Origin: Arthrobacter sp. UKPF54-2
GTDB lineage: Bacteria > Actinomycetota > Actinomycetes > Actinomycetales > Micrococcaceae
Length of the DNA: 64,000 bases
Reading direction: 5' to 3'
Assembly (NCBI RefSeq): GCF_007858535.1
Contig: NZ_CP040174.1
Coordinates: forward strand, 1,550,001 to 1,614,000
This document shows positions 8,422 through 17,732 of this stretch, piece after piece (position 1 is the stretch's first letter; the number at the start of each line of letters is the position of its first letter). The notes under the pieces were generated by a model. That model saw nothing but the letters and a program-made list of their open reading frames with translations. It was not told the origin of the DNA and ran no database searches. The position numbers and the translations under genes are program-made.

Positions 8422-9960
8422 TCATAGGTCCGCCCCCACGGACTGCAAAGGAATCCTGATCATGAAGCGCGAACCCTGCCCGTAGGCGGATTCCACGGTG
8501 GCTGATCCGCCGTGGGCTTCGGCGATGGCCCTGACGATGGCGAGGCCCAGGCCGGATCCTTCCTCGCCGCGGCCCGGGCGCGCCCGGCCGAACCGCTCAA
8601 AGATCCGCTCCTGGTCCTTCATCTCGATGCCGGCGCCGGTGTCCCGCACCCAGAGCACCAGGGTCTCGGGCCCGGGCACCCGGGCGCCGTCCGGCGCCGT
8701 CGCGCCTTCCACCTTGCTGCCCAGGGCGATCGTGGCGGCACTGCCGGTGTACTTAACGGCGTTGGCTGCCAGCTGGACGAAGGCCTGGGTGAGACGCTGG
8801 GGGTCGGCCTCCACCGTGCAGTCGGCGCATTCGTCGATCTGCCAGCGTCGGTCGCCGAGGACATGGATTTTTTCCATCACCTGAGGGAGGAAATCCGGGA
8901 TCCGGATGGGCGCCGTCCTGATGAAGTCAGGGTGGCCGGCATTGGCGAGCAGCAGCAGGTCATCGACCAGGCGCTGCATCCTGTCCACCTCTTCCAGCAA
9001 CACCTCGCGGGTGGCCATCACATCGGCGGGGTCGTCGACGGACACCAGCTCCAGGTGCCCGCGGAGAATCGTCAGCGGGGTGCGCAGTTCGTGGCCGGCG
9101 TCGTCGAGGAACTGTTGCTGCTGCCGCGCGCCCTCGTCGAGTCTTTCCAGCATGGTGTTGAACGTCTTCGCGAGAAGCGTTACATCGTCCTCGCCGTCGC
9201 GTACTTCCACCCGCTGGGTGAGGTCCTCATGGCTGACCACGCGGGTGGCTTCGCGCAGGCGGCGGAGCGGATCCAGCAGGCGCCCGGCCACCAGGCCTCC
9301 GATCAGGGCGGCGGCGAGCAGCGTGCCGGCGGCCACCAGGGAGTAGGTCTGGACGGAGGCGAGATTGTGGTCCCTCTGGTCGGCGGCGTCCCGGCCGAGC
9401 AACAGATACGTCCCGGTGTTTTCGCCTGCCGTGCCAGGCACGGGCAGGGCCACCGTCCGGAGTGGGCGGCGGCCGGCGTCGAACGCGCCGAAGGCGGCGG
9501 CCCAGCGGTTGGGGAGCTTGGTGACTGAAGACTGCAGGGTGGCGTCCAGCAGCGGCTCCTCCGGGTTCCCCTCCTTGATCCACGCTATGCGGCCGTCGAC
9601 GATTCCGGCCATCACTTCGTTGCTGCGGGGTTCGATGTCCTCGGCGGCCTCATGGAGCCGGTTCCCGTAGGAATCACCGCTGGCCGCGTTGTAGGTTTCA
9701 ACCAGCTTGACCACTGAATTGCCCTTGTCGAGGATGGCCTGGTCCACGCGGGCATCGGAGTCCTGGAACTGGACCGTGAAGGCGATCAGGCCAGCCGTTA
9801 CCAGCCCTGCGAGCATCATGCCCAGCATGGCGGCGATCACCCGGAAACGCACCGAGTGGAACTTTGCGCTCCACCCGGACGGGTCCGTGCCCGCGTCGGC
9901 GCGGGCTCCCCCGGGAGCTTTGCGGCCTCTTTGACGCAGCCGTTCCAACATGGAGGTCAC
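8422..9960 (-). CDS. Sensor histidine kinase
   Basis: A 512-residue membrane kinase with two transmembrane helices (about residues 40-65 and 205-230) flanking an extracytoplasmic domain. A HAMP segment containing RLLDPLRRLREA follows. The phosphoacceptor is His290 in DDAGHELRTPLT, and the ATPase domain has N (AANAVKYT), DTGAGIE and GSGLGLAIV boxes. It starts at a GTG overlapping the regulator stop as GTGA. Partner of the OmpR-type regulator; the sensed signal is unknown. The position suggests control of the adjacent glycosyltransferase/exporter operon. Confidence 0.92.
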   Translation of the reverse strand: MTSMLERLRQRGRKAPGGARADAGTDPSGWSAKFHSVRFRVIAAMLGMMLAGLVTAGLIAFTVQFQDSDARVDQAILDKGNSVVKLVETYNAASGDSYGNRLHEAAEDIEPRSNEVMAGIVDGRIAWIKEGNPEEPLLDATLQSSVTKLPNRWAAAFGAFDAGRRPLRTVALPVPGTAGENTGTYLLLGRDAADQRDHNLASVQTYSLVAAGTLLAAALIGGLVAGRLLDPLRRLREATRVVSHEDLTQRVEVRDGEDDVTLLAKTFNTMLERLDEGARQQQQFLDDAGHELRTPLTILRGHLELVSVDDPADVMATREVLLEEVDRMQRLVDDLLLLANAGHPDFIRTAPIRIPDFLPQVMEKIHVLGDRRWQIDECADCTVEADPQRLTQAFVQLAANAVKYTGSAATIALGSKVEGATAPDGARVPGPETLVLWVRDTGAGIEMKDQERIFERFGRARPGRGEEGSGLGLAIVRAIAEAHGGSATVESAYGQGSRFMIRIPLQSVGADL

Positions 9961-10637
9961 GGTTCCCCTTCCCCGGCCAGCCGGTATCCGGCGCCGCGCG
10001 TGGTGACGATGTGGTCCGCACCGATTTTTTGCCGTAGCTGGCGGACATAGACGTCCACCACGTTGGACGTCCCGTCAAAGTCGTAGCCCCAGATGTGGCT
10101 GAGGAGCTGTTGCCGGCTCAGGACCTGTCCCGGGTGTAGCAGGAACATTTCGACCAGCGCGAACTCGCGGGACGAGAGTTCCACCGTTCTGTCCCCGACG
10201 CTCACCGAGCGCGTGTGGAGGTTCAGCTCCAGGACGCCGTGGCGGATGATGTGGTCCGAGGGCGGGTCGTTGTTCTCGCCCGGGCGGACCCGTCGCCGGA
10301 TCCGTGCGACCAGTTCCTCGAAGCGAAACGGCTTGGTCATGTAGTCATCCGCACCGCCGTCCAGGCCCGCAACGGTGTCCGCGGCCGAGCCCCGCGCGGT
10401 GAGGATGATGACCGGAAGGTCCACCCCGCTTTTACGGAGCGCGGTCAGGACGGTGAAGCCGTCCAGACGGGGAAGCCCGACGTCCAGAAGCAGGAGATCG
10501 AACTGGCCGCTGGACGCGTAGTCCACGGCCGTGACGCCGTCGGTGACCACGGTGGGAACGAAGCCGGCAGCCCGCAGGCCCTTCTCGATGAACCGGGAGA
10601 TGCGTTCTTCGTCTTCGGCGATGAGTATGCGGATCAC
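9957..10637 (-). CDS. OmpR-family response regulator
   Basis: A 226-residue regulator with a receiver domain (acidic DE pair at the N-terminus, phosphoacceptor Asp52 in LLLDVGLP, Lys in the MTKPF motif) and a C-terminal winged helix (SSREFALVEMFLLHPGQVLSR..., VDVYVRQLRQKIG). I start at the GTG giving VIRILIAEDE; an upstream ATG at 10688 would add 17 atypical residues. It is co-transcribed with the kinase and is the first gene of the minus-strand block. Confidence 0.92.
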   Translation of the reverse strand: MIRILIAEDEERISRFIEKGLRAAGFVPTVVTDGVTAVDYASSGQFDLLLLDVGLPRLDGFTVLTALRKSGVDLPVIILTARGSAADTVAGLDGGADDYMTKPFRFEELVARIRRRVRPGENNDPPSDHIIRHGVLELNLHTRSVSVGDRTVELSSREFALVEMFLLHPGQVLSRQQLLSHIWGYDFDGTSNVVDVYVRQLRQKIGADHIVTTRGAGYRLAGEGEP

Positions 10638-10872
10638 TTCGACCCCGAGGAGTTCGAGCCTTCTCGAAAACTTTGGCGTCTCCTGCATATGAGCTGGGAG
10701 GAACGTCAGGGGCCCCAGCAGCCCCGATCGGCCCGTACGGGCGAAACCCGGACGCGGTCAGCGTCCGTGCGCAAAGCTCCGGCATCCACGATTGGCTTGG
10801 GATCCGGTTTCCTCCCATCCTGCCCCTGCAGCGGGACCTACGCCACCCCCTCGCGGTACGCATTTTTCGCAC

Positions 10873-10920
10873 CGCGATTTATCGCGACGCCGTGGGCGCC
10901 CGCCCGCTAGGCTGGCAGCT
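10873..10920 (+). promoter_or_regulatory. Palindrome and leaderless-type promoter before the dehydrogenase
   Basis: A 14-base palindrome (CGCGAT, TT, ATCGCG) lies at 10873-10886. A -10-like TAGGCT at 10908-10913 sits seven bases before the ATG at 10921, the spacing typical of actinobacterial leaderless transcripts, and no Shine-Dalgarno sequence is present. The rest of the gap (10638-10872) shows nothing else I can assign. Confidence 0.4.
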
Positions 10921-11841
10921 ATGCCGAAGAAGATTACCGTCAGCCTGCCCGACGCGACCCTGCGCGAGTACCTCCAGCCGCACCCGGATGTCACCGTCCT
11001 CGAGTGGGATTTGTCCGGTGAACCGCCGCAGTCGCGCCTGGACATCGTGGTCCCGCCGTACATGGGCGGTGCCAAGGTCCTCCGCGGGCTGGAAGGTGTG
11101 GAGACCGCCCTGGTGCAGAGCCAGTCGATCGGCTACGACGGCGTCGAGGAGTTCCTGCCGGCCGGGCGGGTGTTCGCCAACGCCGCCAGCGTCCACGAAA
11201 CCTCCACCGCCGAGCTGGCCGTGGCCCTGATCCTGGCCAGCCAGCGCGAGTTCCCGCGCGTGCTGGCGAACCAGCGCGAGGGCCGCTGGGAGGGTCGTCC
11301 CACTGCCAGCCTCGCGGACCAGCGCGTGCTGATCGTCGGCTACGGCGGCGTGGGCAAGGCGATCGAGGACCGGCTGCTGCCGTTCGAAACCACGGTGACC
11401 CGGGTGGCCAGCCGGGCCCGCACCGATGACCGCGGCCACGTCCACGGCATTGACGAGCTCCCGGCCCTGCTGCCGGAGCACGACGTCGTGGTTGTGGGGG
11501 TCCCGCTCAGCGACTCCACCCGCCACCTGATCGACGACGCGTTCCTTGCCGCGATGCCCGACGGCGCGTTGCTAGTCAACGTGGCGCGCGGCCCGGTCGC
11601 GGACACCGAGGCGCTGGTCAAGCACACGTCCTCCGGCCGGCTGCGCGCCGCCCTGGACGTCACTGATCCCGAGCCGCTGCCCCAGGACCACCCGCTGTGG
11701 GCGATCCCCGGCGTCATCATCAGCCCGCACGTGGGCGGGGCGAGCGCGGCCATGCGCCCGCGGATGGGAAAGCTGGTCCAGCGGCAGATCGAGCTTATGC
11801 AGGCGGGCGAACCGCCGGTGAACGTCGTAATCAACAGCTAA
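10921..11841 (+). CDS. D-isomer-specific 2-hydroxyacid dehydrogenase
   Basis: A 306-residue NAD(P)-dependent dehydrogenase. The nucleotide-binding loop VGYGGVGKAI starts near residue 138. The catalytic triad is in the family positions: Arg223 (NVARGP), Glu251 (DPEPLP) and His270 (SPHVGG). It should interconvert a 2-keto acid and a D-2-hydroxy acid; the substrate (phosphoglycerate, glyoxylate or other) cannot be told. At about 300 residues it lacks the extra C-terminal domain of some SerA proteins. The ATG is supported by the adjacent leaderless-type -10. Confidence 0.88.
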   Translation: MPKKITVSLPDATLREYLQPHPDVTVLEWDLSGEPPQSRLDIVVPPYMGGAKVLRGLEGVETALVQSQSIGYDGVEEFLPAGRVFANAASVHETSTAELAVALILASQREFPRVLANQREGRWEGRPTASLADQRVLIVGYGGVGKAIEDRLLPFETTVTRVASRARTDDRGHVHGIDELPALLPEHDVVVVGVPLSDSTRHLIDDAFLAAMPDGALLVNVARGPVADTEALVKHTSSGRLRAALDVTDPEPLPQDHPLWAIPGVIISPHVGGASAAMRPRMGKLVQRQIELMQAGEPPVNVVINS

Positions 11842-11928
11842 GTGGAGGGCACCCCGGTGGCGGAGAGCTAACAGTGGAGGAAGGGTCCACTTCGGGTGCG
11901 CGAGGGCGGCAGCCATGACGCATTCGAG

Positions 11929-11967
11929 AGCTACCTGCCATCTATCCAGCCCTGCAGGCAGGTAGCT
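11929..11967. terminator. 11-bp perfect inverted repeat, probable terminator
   Basis: The arms at 11929-11939 and 11957-11967 are perfectly complementary, with a 17-base loop, about 90 bases after the dehydrogenase stop. There is no U tract, as is common in high-GC actinobacteria. It lies between the dehydrogenase and the multicopper oxidase, so it may terminate the former or structure the leader of the latter. Confidence 0.45.
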
Positions 11968-12090
11968 GAGGAGCGTAGAAGCGGCTAAAAGACGGGTAGC
12001 GGGTACTGGAGTGCACGGCGGGGTGCGACAGTAGCCTCTCGCTTGTCAGGTTCTCGAGCCAGCAAGCGCTCCAATCGTTTGGGGGAAATC

Positions 12091-15000
12091 ATGCTACCTT
12101 CTGCCCGCCCATCTTTCCGTCGGCCCCCCAGGCATCGGCTGGCCAGACCGGCCGTCGTCGCGGCGCTCGCGCTGCTGATCAGCGGCATGGGCCAACTCGC
12201 CGGGATGCCAGACATTTTCCCACCGGAAGTGGCCGCGGCCGCAGTCCCCTTGAGCGCCACCGACGTCACGAAGGTGCCACACTACTTCGGCCCCTACCCC
12301 AACTGGGCCAACAGCCCGCAGACCCTGGCGGACGCGATGGTGAAGATCAGCGTCGGGACCCCGACGCCGGTCCCCTACGGCAACCCGCTGACGGAACGCA
12401 GGTACGCGACCGACTATGCGAAGCCGACCGGTGAGATGGGTCCCGTGCTCGTTGTGCTCGACCATGCCAAGCTGCCTGCCGGCACCCTCAACGACTTCCA
12501 AAGCTGGAACCAGGGCACCGCCGGAGGAAGCCCGACCACCTCCGCGGGCAACATCTTCCACGCTTTGGTGCTGCGGCCCACGGGCACCGCGGGCGAGTAC
12601 ACCGTTGTCTACGCCAGCGACGAGCTGAAGGTGCCGACGCCGACCGTGGCCACCGGAGAGGTCGAGACCTATTCCGTGCCGCCGGTGACCGTGCAGAAGG
12701 ACGACGTGATCGGCTTCTACGGCCAGGGGATTCCGGTCGATACCGGTGTCCCCGCCAACGGCGACACCTTGAGCACGCCGGCAAGCGGTGACCCGACGCT
12801 GGCCACGAACGTAGCTCCGGCCAAGGACAGCACGGTCAAGCTCGGCGCCTCGAACTACCCGGACTTCTCGCACGACCGCACCTACTCCTTCGGGGCCGAC
12901 GTCACGCCGACCATTACCGATCCGGGTACCGGAGCGGAAGCTACGGCCTCGGTCGACCCGAAAACGGGCGCCATCTCCGGTATCACCGTGACCAGCCCAG
13001 GTGCCGGTTATGCCGTTCCACCAACGGTGGAGATCACGACCGCCGGAGTCACCCCGACCACGGTGGCTACGGCCACCGCCAAGATCGCCACTGGCGTCAT
13101 CACCAACATCGACGTCAACGAGACCGGCTACGGTTTCACCAAGCCCGCCGTGACCCTGACGGGCGGAAACCCCCCTGCGGGCTCCGAGGCGCACGCGCGC
13201 GCCAGCGGGACGGTGGACAACCTGAAGCTGACCGACGGCGGCAAGGGTTACAAGACCCAGCCCCTGGTGAACATCTCCAAGCCTGACCTCGCCGACGGCG
13301 AGCAGGCCACCGCCAGCGCCACGATGGACGCCAACGGCGTGGTCACCGGCGTCGAGATTGCCAACGCCGGCAGCGGATACACGTCCGCCCCGACCGTCGC
13401 CATCAGCGACGCCAGCAAGACGGACCCCGACCAGGAGGCCAAGGTTGAGGCCACCATCGGCGTCACCCGCATCGACGTCACCGACGGCGGGGCGGGCTAC
13501 GCGTCGGCACCGACCGTGACGATCGCCGACACGGTGGGCACGCCGGACAAGGGCGCCAGCGCCACCGCCAAGGTGGCGGTCAACGGCTCGGTCACCGACA
13601 TCGTCGTCACTAACCCCGGAGCGGGCTACCTCACCCCGGGGATCAAGAAGTTCGTCGACACCCTTCCCGGCCAGGGAGAGGCCAACGCCAACGACCTGGG
13701 CCAGTACATCCCGGTCGCCGTCCCCGACACCACCACCTACCCCGGCACCGACTACTACGAGATTGCGGTTGTGCAGTACCGGATGAAGTTCCACCGCGAC
13801 CTGCCGGCCACGCTGCTCCGCGGATACGTCCAGCTCTCGACCAGCGTCGTGCCGGGCAAGAAGGTCGCCCTCAGCAACGCCAACCTTGACCCGGCCCTGC
13901 CGGACAGCCCCATCAGCTTCACCGGGGTGGACAATCCGCACTACCTCGGCCCGACGATCGTTGCCACGAAGGACCGGCCCGTCCGGGTGCTGTTCCGCAA
14001 CCTGCTGCCTACCGGCGTGGCTGGCGACCTGTTCCTCCCGGTCGACACCACGGTGATGGGCGCGGGTGCCGGTCCCAGCATGATGACGCTTGACCCCACC
14101 ACCAAAGTCCCGATGGACATGGCGAAGGATGAGAAGAGTGTCCTGGACGGCGTGCGCAATCCGATGTGCGGGCAGACGCCGAAGCCGACCACGTGCTACT
14201 CGGAAAACCGCGCCACCCTGCACCTCCACGGCGGAATCACCCCGTGGATCAGCGACGGCACGCCGCACCAGTGGGTCACCCCGACCGGCGAAAACACCGC
14301 CTACCCGAAGGGCGTCAGCGTCAGCAACGTCCCGGACATGCCGGACCCAGGCCCCGGTGCGGAGACCTTCTTCTACACCAACCAGCAGAGCGCACGGATG
14401 ATGTTCTACCACGACCACTCGTGGGGCATCACGCGGCTCAACGTCTACGCCGGCGAGGAAGCCGGCTACATGATCACCGACGAGACCGAGCAGAAGCTGA
14501 TGGCTCCCGGTGGCGCCCTCGAAGGCCTCGGCATGGGGACCTCGCTCACCATCCAGGACAAGACCTTCGTGCCGAGCGCGAAGCGGATGGCCCAACTCGA
14601 CCCCACCTGGGATCCGAAGAAGTGGGGCGGGGAGGGCAACCTCTGGCAGCCGCACGTCTACATGCCGGCGCAGAACCCTGGCGACCCCAGCGGGATGAGC
14701 GCGTTCGGCCGCTGGTTCTACGGCCCGTGGTTCTGGCCGCCTGCCAAGGACGCCAAGTACCCGCCGATGGCCAACCCCTACTACGATCCCAACTGCGACC
14801 CGAACACCGCTGACTTCTGCGAGCCGGCCCTGATCCCGTCGACACCAAACAACTCGGTCGGCATGGAGGCCTTCCACGACACCCCGGTCGTGAACGGTAC
14901 CGCCTACCCGACGACGACCATGGACCCCAAGACGTACCGGTTCCGGATTCTCAACGGCTCCGATGACCGGTTCTGGAACCTGTCCTGGTACGTCGCCGAT

Positions 15001-17706
15001 CCTGCCACCGGCACCGAGGTCGCGCTGAAGGCCAGCGAAGTCTCCATGGCTCAGACCGACCCGGTCGTCACACCGACGCCGGACACCACAAAGAGCCCCA
15101 AGGGACCGGACTGGATCCAGATCGGCAACGAGGGCGGCTTCCTGCCGACCCCGGCCGTGGTCCCCGCGCATGAGACGACGTGGATCACGGATCCGACAAG
15201 GTTCGACGTCGGCAATGTGGACCAGCACGCACTGCTGCTCGCACCGGCCGAACGGGCCGACGTGATCGTCGACTTCTCCGCCTACAGGGGGAAGACACTG
15301 ATCCTCTACAACGACGCACCGGCGGCGTTCCCGGGCCGGATCCCCGGCTACGACTACTACACCGGCGGACCGGACATGTCCCCGGCCGGCGCCCCCACGA
15401 CCCTGCCCGGCTACGGGCCCGATACCCGGTCGGTCATGCAGGTCAAGATCTCCAACGCCGCACCGGCGCTGGCCTTCGACCGGCCGAACACCACAGCTGA
15501 CCAGATGGGCAAACTGATGGCGGCGTTCGACCACCATACCGACGCGGCCGGCAATCCCGCCGGCGTCTTCGAGTCGAGCCAGAACCCGATCGTGGTCGGC
15601 CAGGCGGCGTACAACCAGGCCTACGGGAAGAGCTTCGTCAACAGCGGATACTGCAACGCGGCCACCAACGCCTCCGCCAAGTGTGACGGCTTCGCCCGGA
15701 TCGCCGAGCAGGGAGGAGACAGTTTCAAGTTCGACACCCTGGCCGGCGCCCAGCTCAGTATTCCCATCGAGGGCAAGAGCGTCCACGACGAGATGAACTC
15801 GGCGAACTTCGACGAGTGGGGCCGGATGAGCGGCAACATCGGATTGGAGGCGCCCGGAGCAACACCGCTGCTGCAAAACGTCATCCTGTACCCGTTCGTC
15901 AACCCGGCCACGGAGAAACTGGACGGTACCAAGGGGACGGACAGCCTCCACGTGACCCCAATCTCTGCCGCCGCTGACGGCACGCAGATCTGGAAGATCA
16001 CCCATAACGGCGTGGACACGCACCCGCTGCACTTCCACCTCAATGACGTGCAGGTGGTGAACAGAGTTACCTGGGACAACATCATCATCCCGCCCGAACC
16101 GACAGAACTCGGCTGGAAGGACACCGTGCGGGTCAGCCCACTGGAGGACACGATCGTGGCGGTCCGGCCCATCCTGCCGAAACTGCCGTTCGCCATCCCG
16201 GACAGCAGCCGGCCGCTCAACCCGATGATGCCGCTGGGCGCCAAGGGCTCGACGAGCGGACCGAACGGATCCGAAGCCGGGTTCAACAACACCGACACGA
16301 ACGGCAACCCGATTGCGCCGATCAGCAACGACATGACCAACTTCGGCTGGGAGTACGTATGGCACTGCCACATCCTCAGCCACGAGGAAATGGACATGAT
16401 GCGGCCCATCTCGGTCAGCGCGCCGCGCACACTGCCCGACGCGTCGGTGGCGAGCTTCACTAGACCGACAAATGACGTGCTGCTGAGCTGGACCGACGGG
16501 ACACCGGTGTCGCTTACCGACCCCACAACCTGGGGCAACGCGAAGAACGAAATCGGCTATAAGATCGAGCGCGCGCCAATGACCAACGGCACGGTCGGCG
16601 CCTACGCCCAGATCGCCACCACCCTGGCGAACGTCACCAACTACACCGACAAGTCCGCCGGGACAGGGCAGTACGCCTACCGGATCAGGGCGTGGAACGC
16701 GGCCGGGGACACTGTGTCCGCACCGCTGCTCACCGCGTCCACTACGCCGACGGTGACCGCCAAGAACCCCTCAGCCGGGGCGACCGGCGTCGCGACCAAC
16801 GTCCGGCCGACGGTCACCTTTAACGAACCTGTCACCGGTGTCAGCAACAGCACGTTCACTTTGAAGCAGGGCACCACGGCCGTTCCGGCGTCGGTGACCT
16901 ATGACGCGACGTCACGGACGGCCACCCTCGTCCCGACCGCCGCACTGGCCGCTGACAAGCCCTACACTCTCTCCTTGACCACGGCCATCAAGAGCGTCTC
17001 CGGTGGCTCGCTGGCAGCGACGAGCTGGGACTTCATCACCGGGCCCAGCCCGACGGTGACCACCACCAACCCCGCCGCCGGAGCCACCGGCGTCGGCCTG
17101 GGAACGATCTTCTTGCGGACTCCGCTGACTGCACAGTTCAGCGAGCCCGTGACCGGTCTGCCCACCACCGCTGCCAGCACGCCCAACTTCACCCTGAAGC
17201 TGGGGACGGCGACCATCGCCTCCAAAGTGAGCTACAACGCCACCACAAGGGTCGCCACGCTGACCCCGGACGGTCCGTTGATCAGTGACCGCACCTACAC
17301 GCTGTCCCTGAGCAGCTCCATCAAGGACCTGGCCGGCAATCCGCTCACCGCCAAGACATGGACCTTTATCACCGGGCCCGCTCCGGTCGTCATCGCCCGG
17401 ACCCCGGCGGTCAATGCCACCCGGGTGAGCCGGACGGCGAACATCACCGCAACCTTCAGCGAGGCGGTCACCGGGCTGCCGAGCACGGCCGCGGCGAACG
17501 CCAACTTCACAATCAAGCGGACCTCGACCGGCACAGCCTTCCCCGCCAGGGTCAGCTACTCCAGCACCACCAAGACAGCAACGCTCAACCCGTCTGGAAC
17601 ACTGCTGGCCAACACCCAGTACACCGTCACCCTCAGCAGCGGCATCAAGGACACCGCTGGCAACCTGCTGGCTCCCGTTACGTGGAACTTCACGACGGGC
17701 AATTAG
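12091..17706 (+). CDS. Giant secreted multicopper oxidase with repeat and Ig-like modules
   Basis: A protein of about 1871 residues. The ATG at 12091 follows a GGGGGAAA ribosome site. Residues 1-50 form a signal peptide (basic RRPPRHR, then a hydrophobic stretch). About residues 275-520 hold a run of roughly 45-residue repeats with a GAGYxxxPTV signature. The copper motifs are HLHG (about 711), HDHSWG (about 773), HPLHFHL (about 1311) and HCHILSHEEM (about 1425), so type 1, 2 and 3 copper ligands are all present. A fibronectin-like segment and three Big_5-like Ig repeats (N-P-AGATGV...) follow to the end. Size and layout recall MofA-like putative manganese oxidases (from memory). The CopCD gene downstream supports periplasmic or cell-surface copper chemistry. 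Confidence 0.88.
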   Translation: MLPSARPSFRRPPRHRLARPAVVAALALLISGMGQLAGMPDIFPPEVAAAAVPLSATDVTKVPHYFGPYPNWANSPQTLADAMVKISVGTPTPVPYGNPLTERRYATDYAKPTGEMGPVLVVLDHAKLPAGTLNDFQSWNQGTAGGSPTTSAGNIFHALVLRPTGTAGEYTVVYASDELKVPTPTVATGEVETYSVPPVTVQKDDVIGFYGQGIPVDTGVPANGDTLSTPASGDPTLATNVAPAKDSTVKLGASNYPDFSHDRTYSFGADVTPTITDPGTGAEATASVDPKTGAISGITVTSPGAGYAVPPTVEITTAGVTPTTVATATAKIATGVITNIDVNETGYGFTKPAVTLTGGNPPAGSEAHARASGTVDNLKLTDGGKGYKTQPLVNISKPDLADGEQATASATMDANGVVTGVEIANAGSGYTSAPTVAISDASKTDPDQEAKVEATIGVTRIDVTDGGAGYASAPTVTIADTVGTPDKGASATAKVAVNGSVTDIVVTNPGAGYLTPGIKKFVDTLPGQGEANANDLGQYIPVAVPDTTTYPGTDYYEIAVVQYRMKFHRDLPATLLRGYVQLSTSVVPGKKVALSNANLDPALPDSPISFTGVDNPHYLGPTIVATKDRPVRVLFRNLLPTGVAGDLFLPVDTTVMGAGAGPSMMTLDPTTKVPMDMAKDEKSVLDGVRNPMCGQTPKPTTCYSENRATLHLHGGITPWISDGTPHQWVTPTGENTAYPKGVSVSNVPDMPDPGPGAETFFYTNQQSARMMFYHDHSWGITRLNVYAGEEAGYMITDETEQKLMAPGGALEGLGMGTSLTIQDKTFVPSAKRMAQLDPTWDPKKWGGEGNLWQPHVYMPAQNPGDPSGMSAFGRWFYGPWFWPPAKDAKYPPMANPYYDPNCDPNTADFCEPALIPSTPNNSVGMEAFHDTPVVNGTAYPTTTMDPKTYRFRILNGSDDRFWNLSWYVADPATGTEVALKASEVSMAQTDPVVTPTPDTTKSPKGPDWIQIGNEGGFLPTPAVVPAHETTWITDPTRFDVGNVDQHALLLAPAERADVIVDFSAYRGKTLILYNDAPAAFPGRIPGYDYYTGGPDMSPAGAPTTLPGYGPDTRSVMQVKISNAAPALAFDRPNTTADQMGKLMAAFDHHTDAAGNPAGVFESSQNPIVVGQAAYNQAYGKSFVNSGYCNAATNASAKCDGFARIAEQGGDSFKFDTLAGAQLSIPIEGKSVHDEMNSANFDEWGRMSGNIGLEAPGATPLLQNVILYPFVNPATEKLDGTKGTDSLHVTPISAAADGTQIWKITHNGVDTHPLHFHLNDVQVVNRVTWDNIIIPPEPTELGWKDTVRVSPLEDTIVAVRPILPKLPFAIPDSSRPLNPMMPLGAKGSTSGPNGSEAGFNNTDTNGNPIAPISNDMTNFGWEYVWHCHILSHEEMDMMRPISVSAPRTLPDASVASFTRPTNDVLLSWTDGTPVSLTDPTTWGNAKNEIGYKIERAPMTNGTVGAYAQIATTLANVTNYTDKSAGTGQYAYRIRAWNAAGDTVSAPLLTASTTPTVTAKNPSAGATGVATNVRPTVTFNEPVTGVSNSTFTLKQGTTAVPASVTYDATSRTATLVPTAALAADKPYTLSLTTAIKSVSGGSLAATSWDFITGPSPTVTTTNPAAGATGVGLGTIFLRTPLTAQFSEPVTGLPTTAASTPNFTLKLGTATIASKVSYNATTRVATLTPDGPLISDRTYTLSLSSSIKDLAGNPLTAKTWTFITGPAPVVIARTPAVNATRVSRTANITATFSEAVTGLPSTAAANANFTIKRTSTGTAFPARVSYSSTTKTATLNPSGTLLANTQYTVTLSSGIKDTAGNLLAPVTWNFTTGN

Positions 17707-17732
17707 CACCTTCGAAGGTCGAGGAGACACTC

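Noticed and set aside
12094..16383. A 1429-codon open frame antisense to the multicopper oxidase gene
   Set aside because: Its translation is Val/Gly/Arg/His-rich with no family features. It is a by-product of high-GC third positions in the oxidase gene on the other strand.
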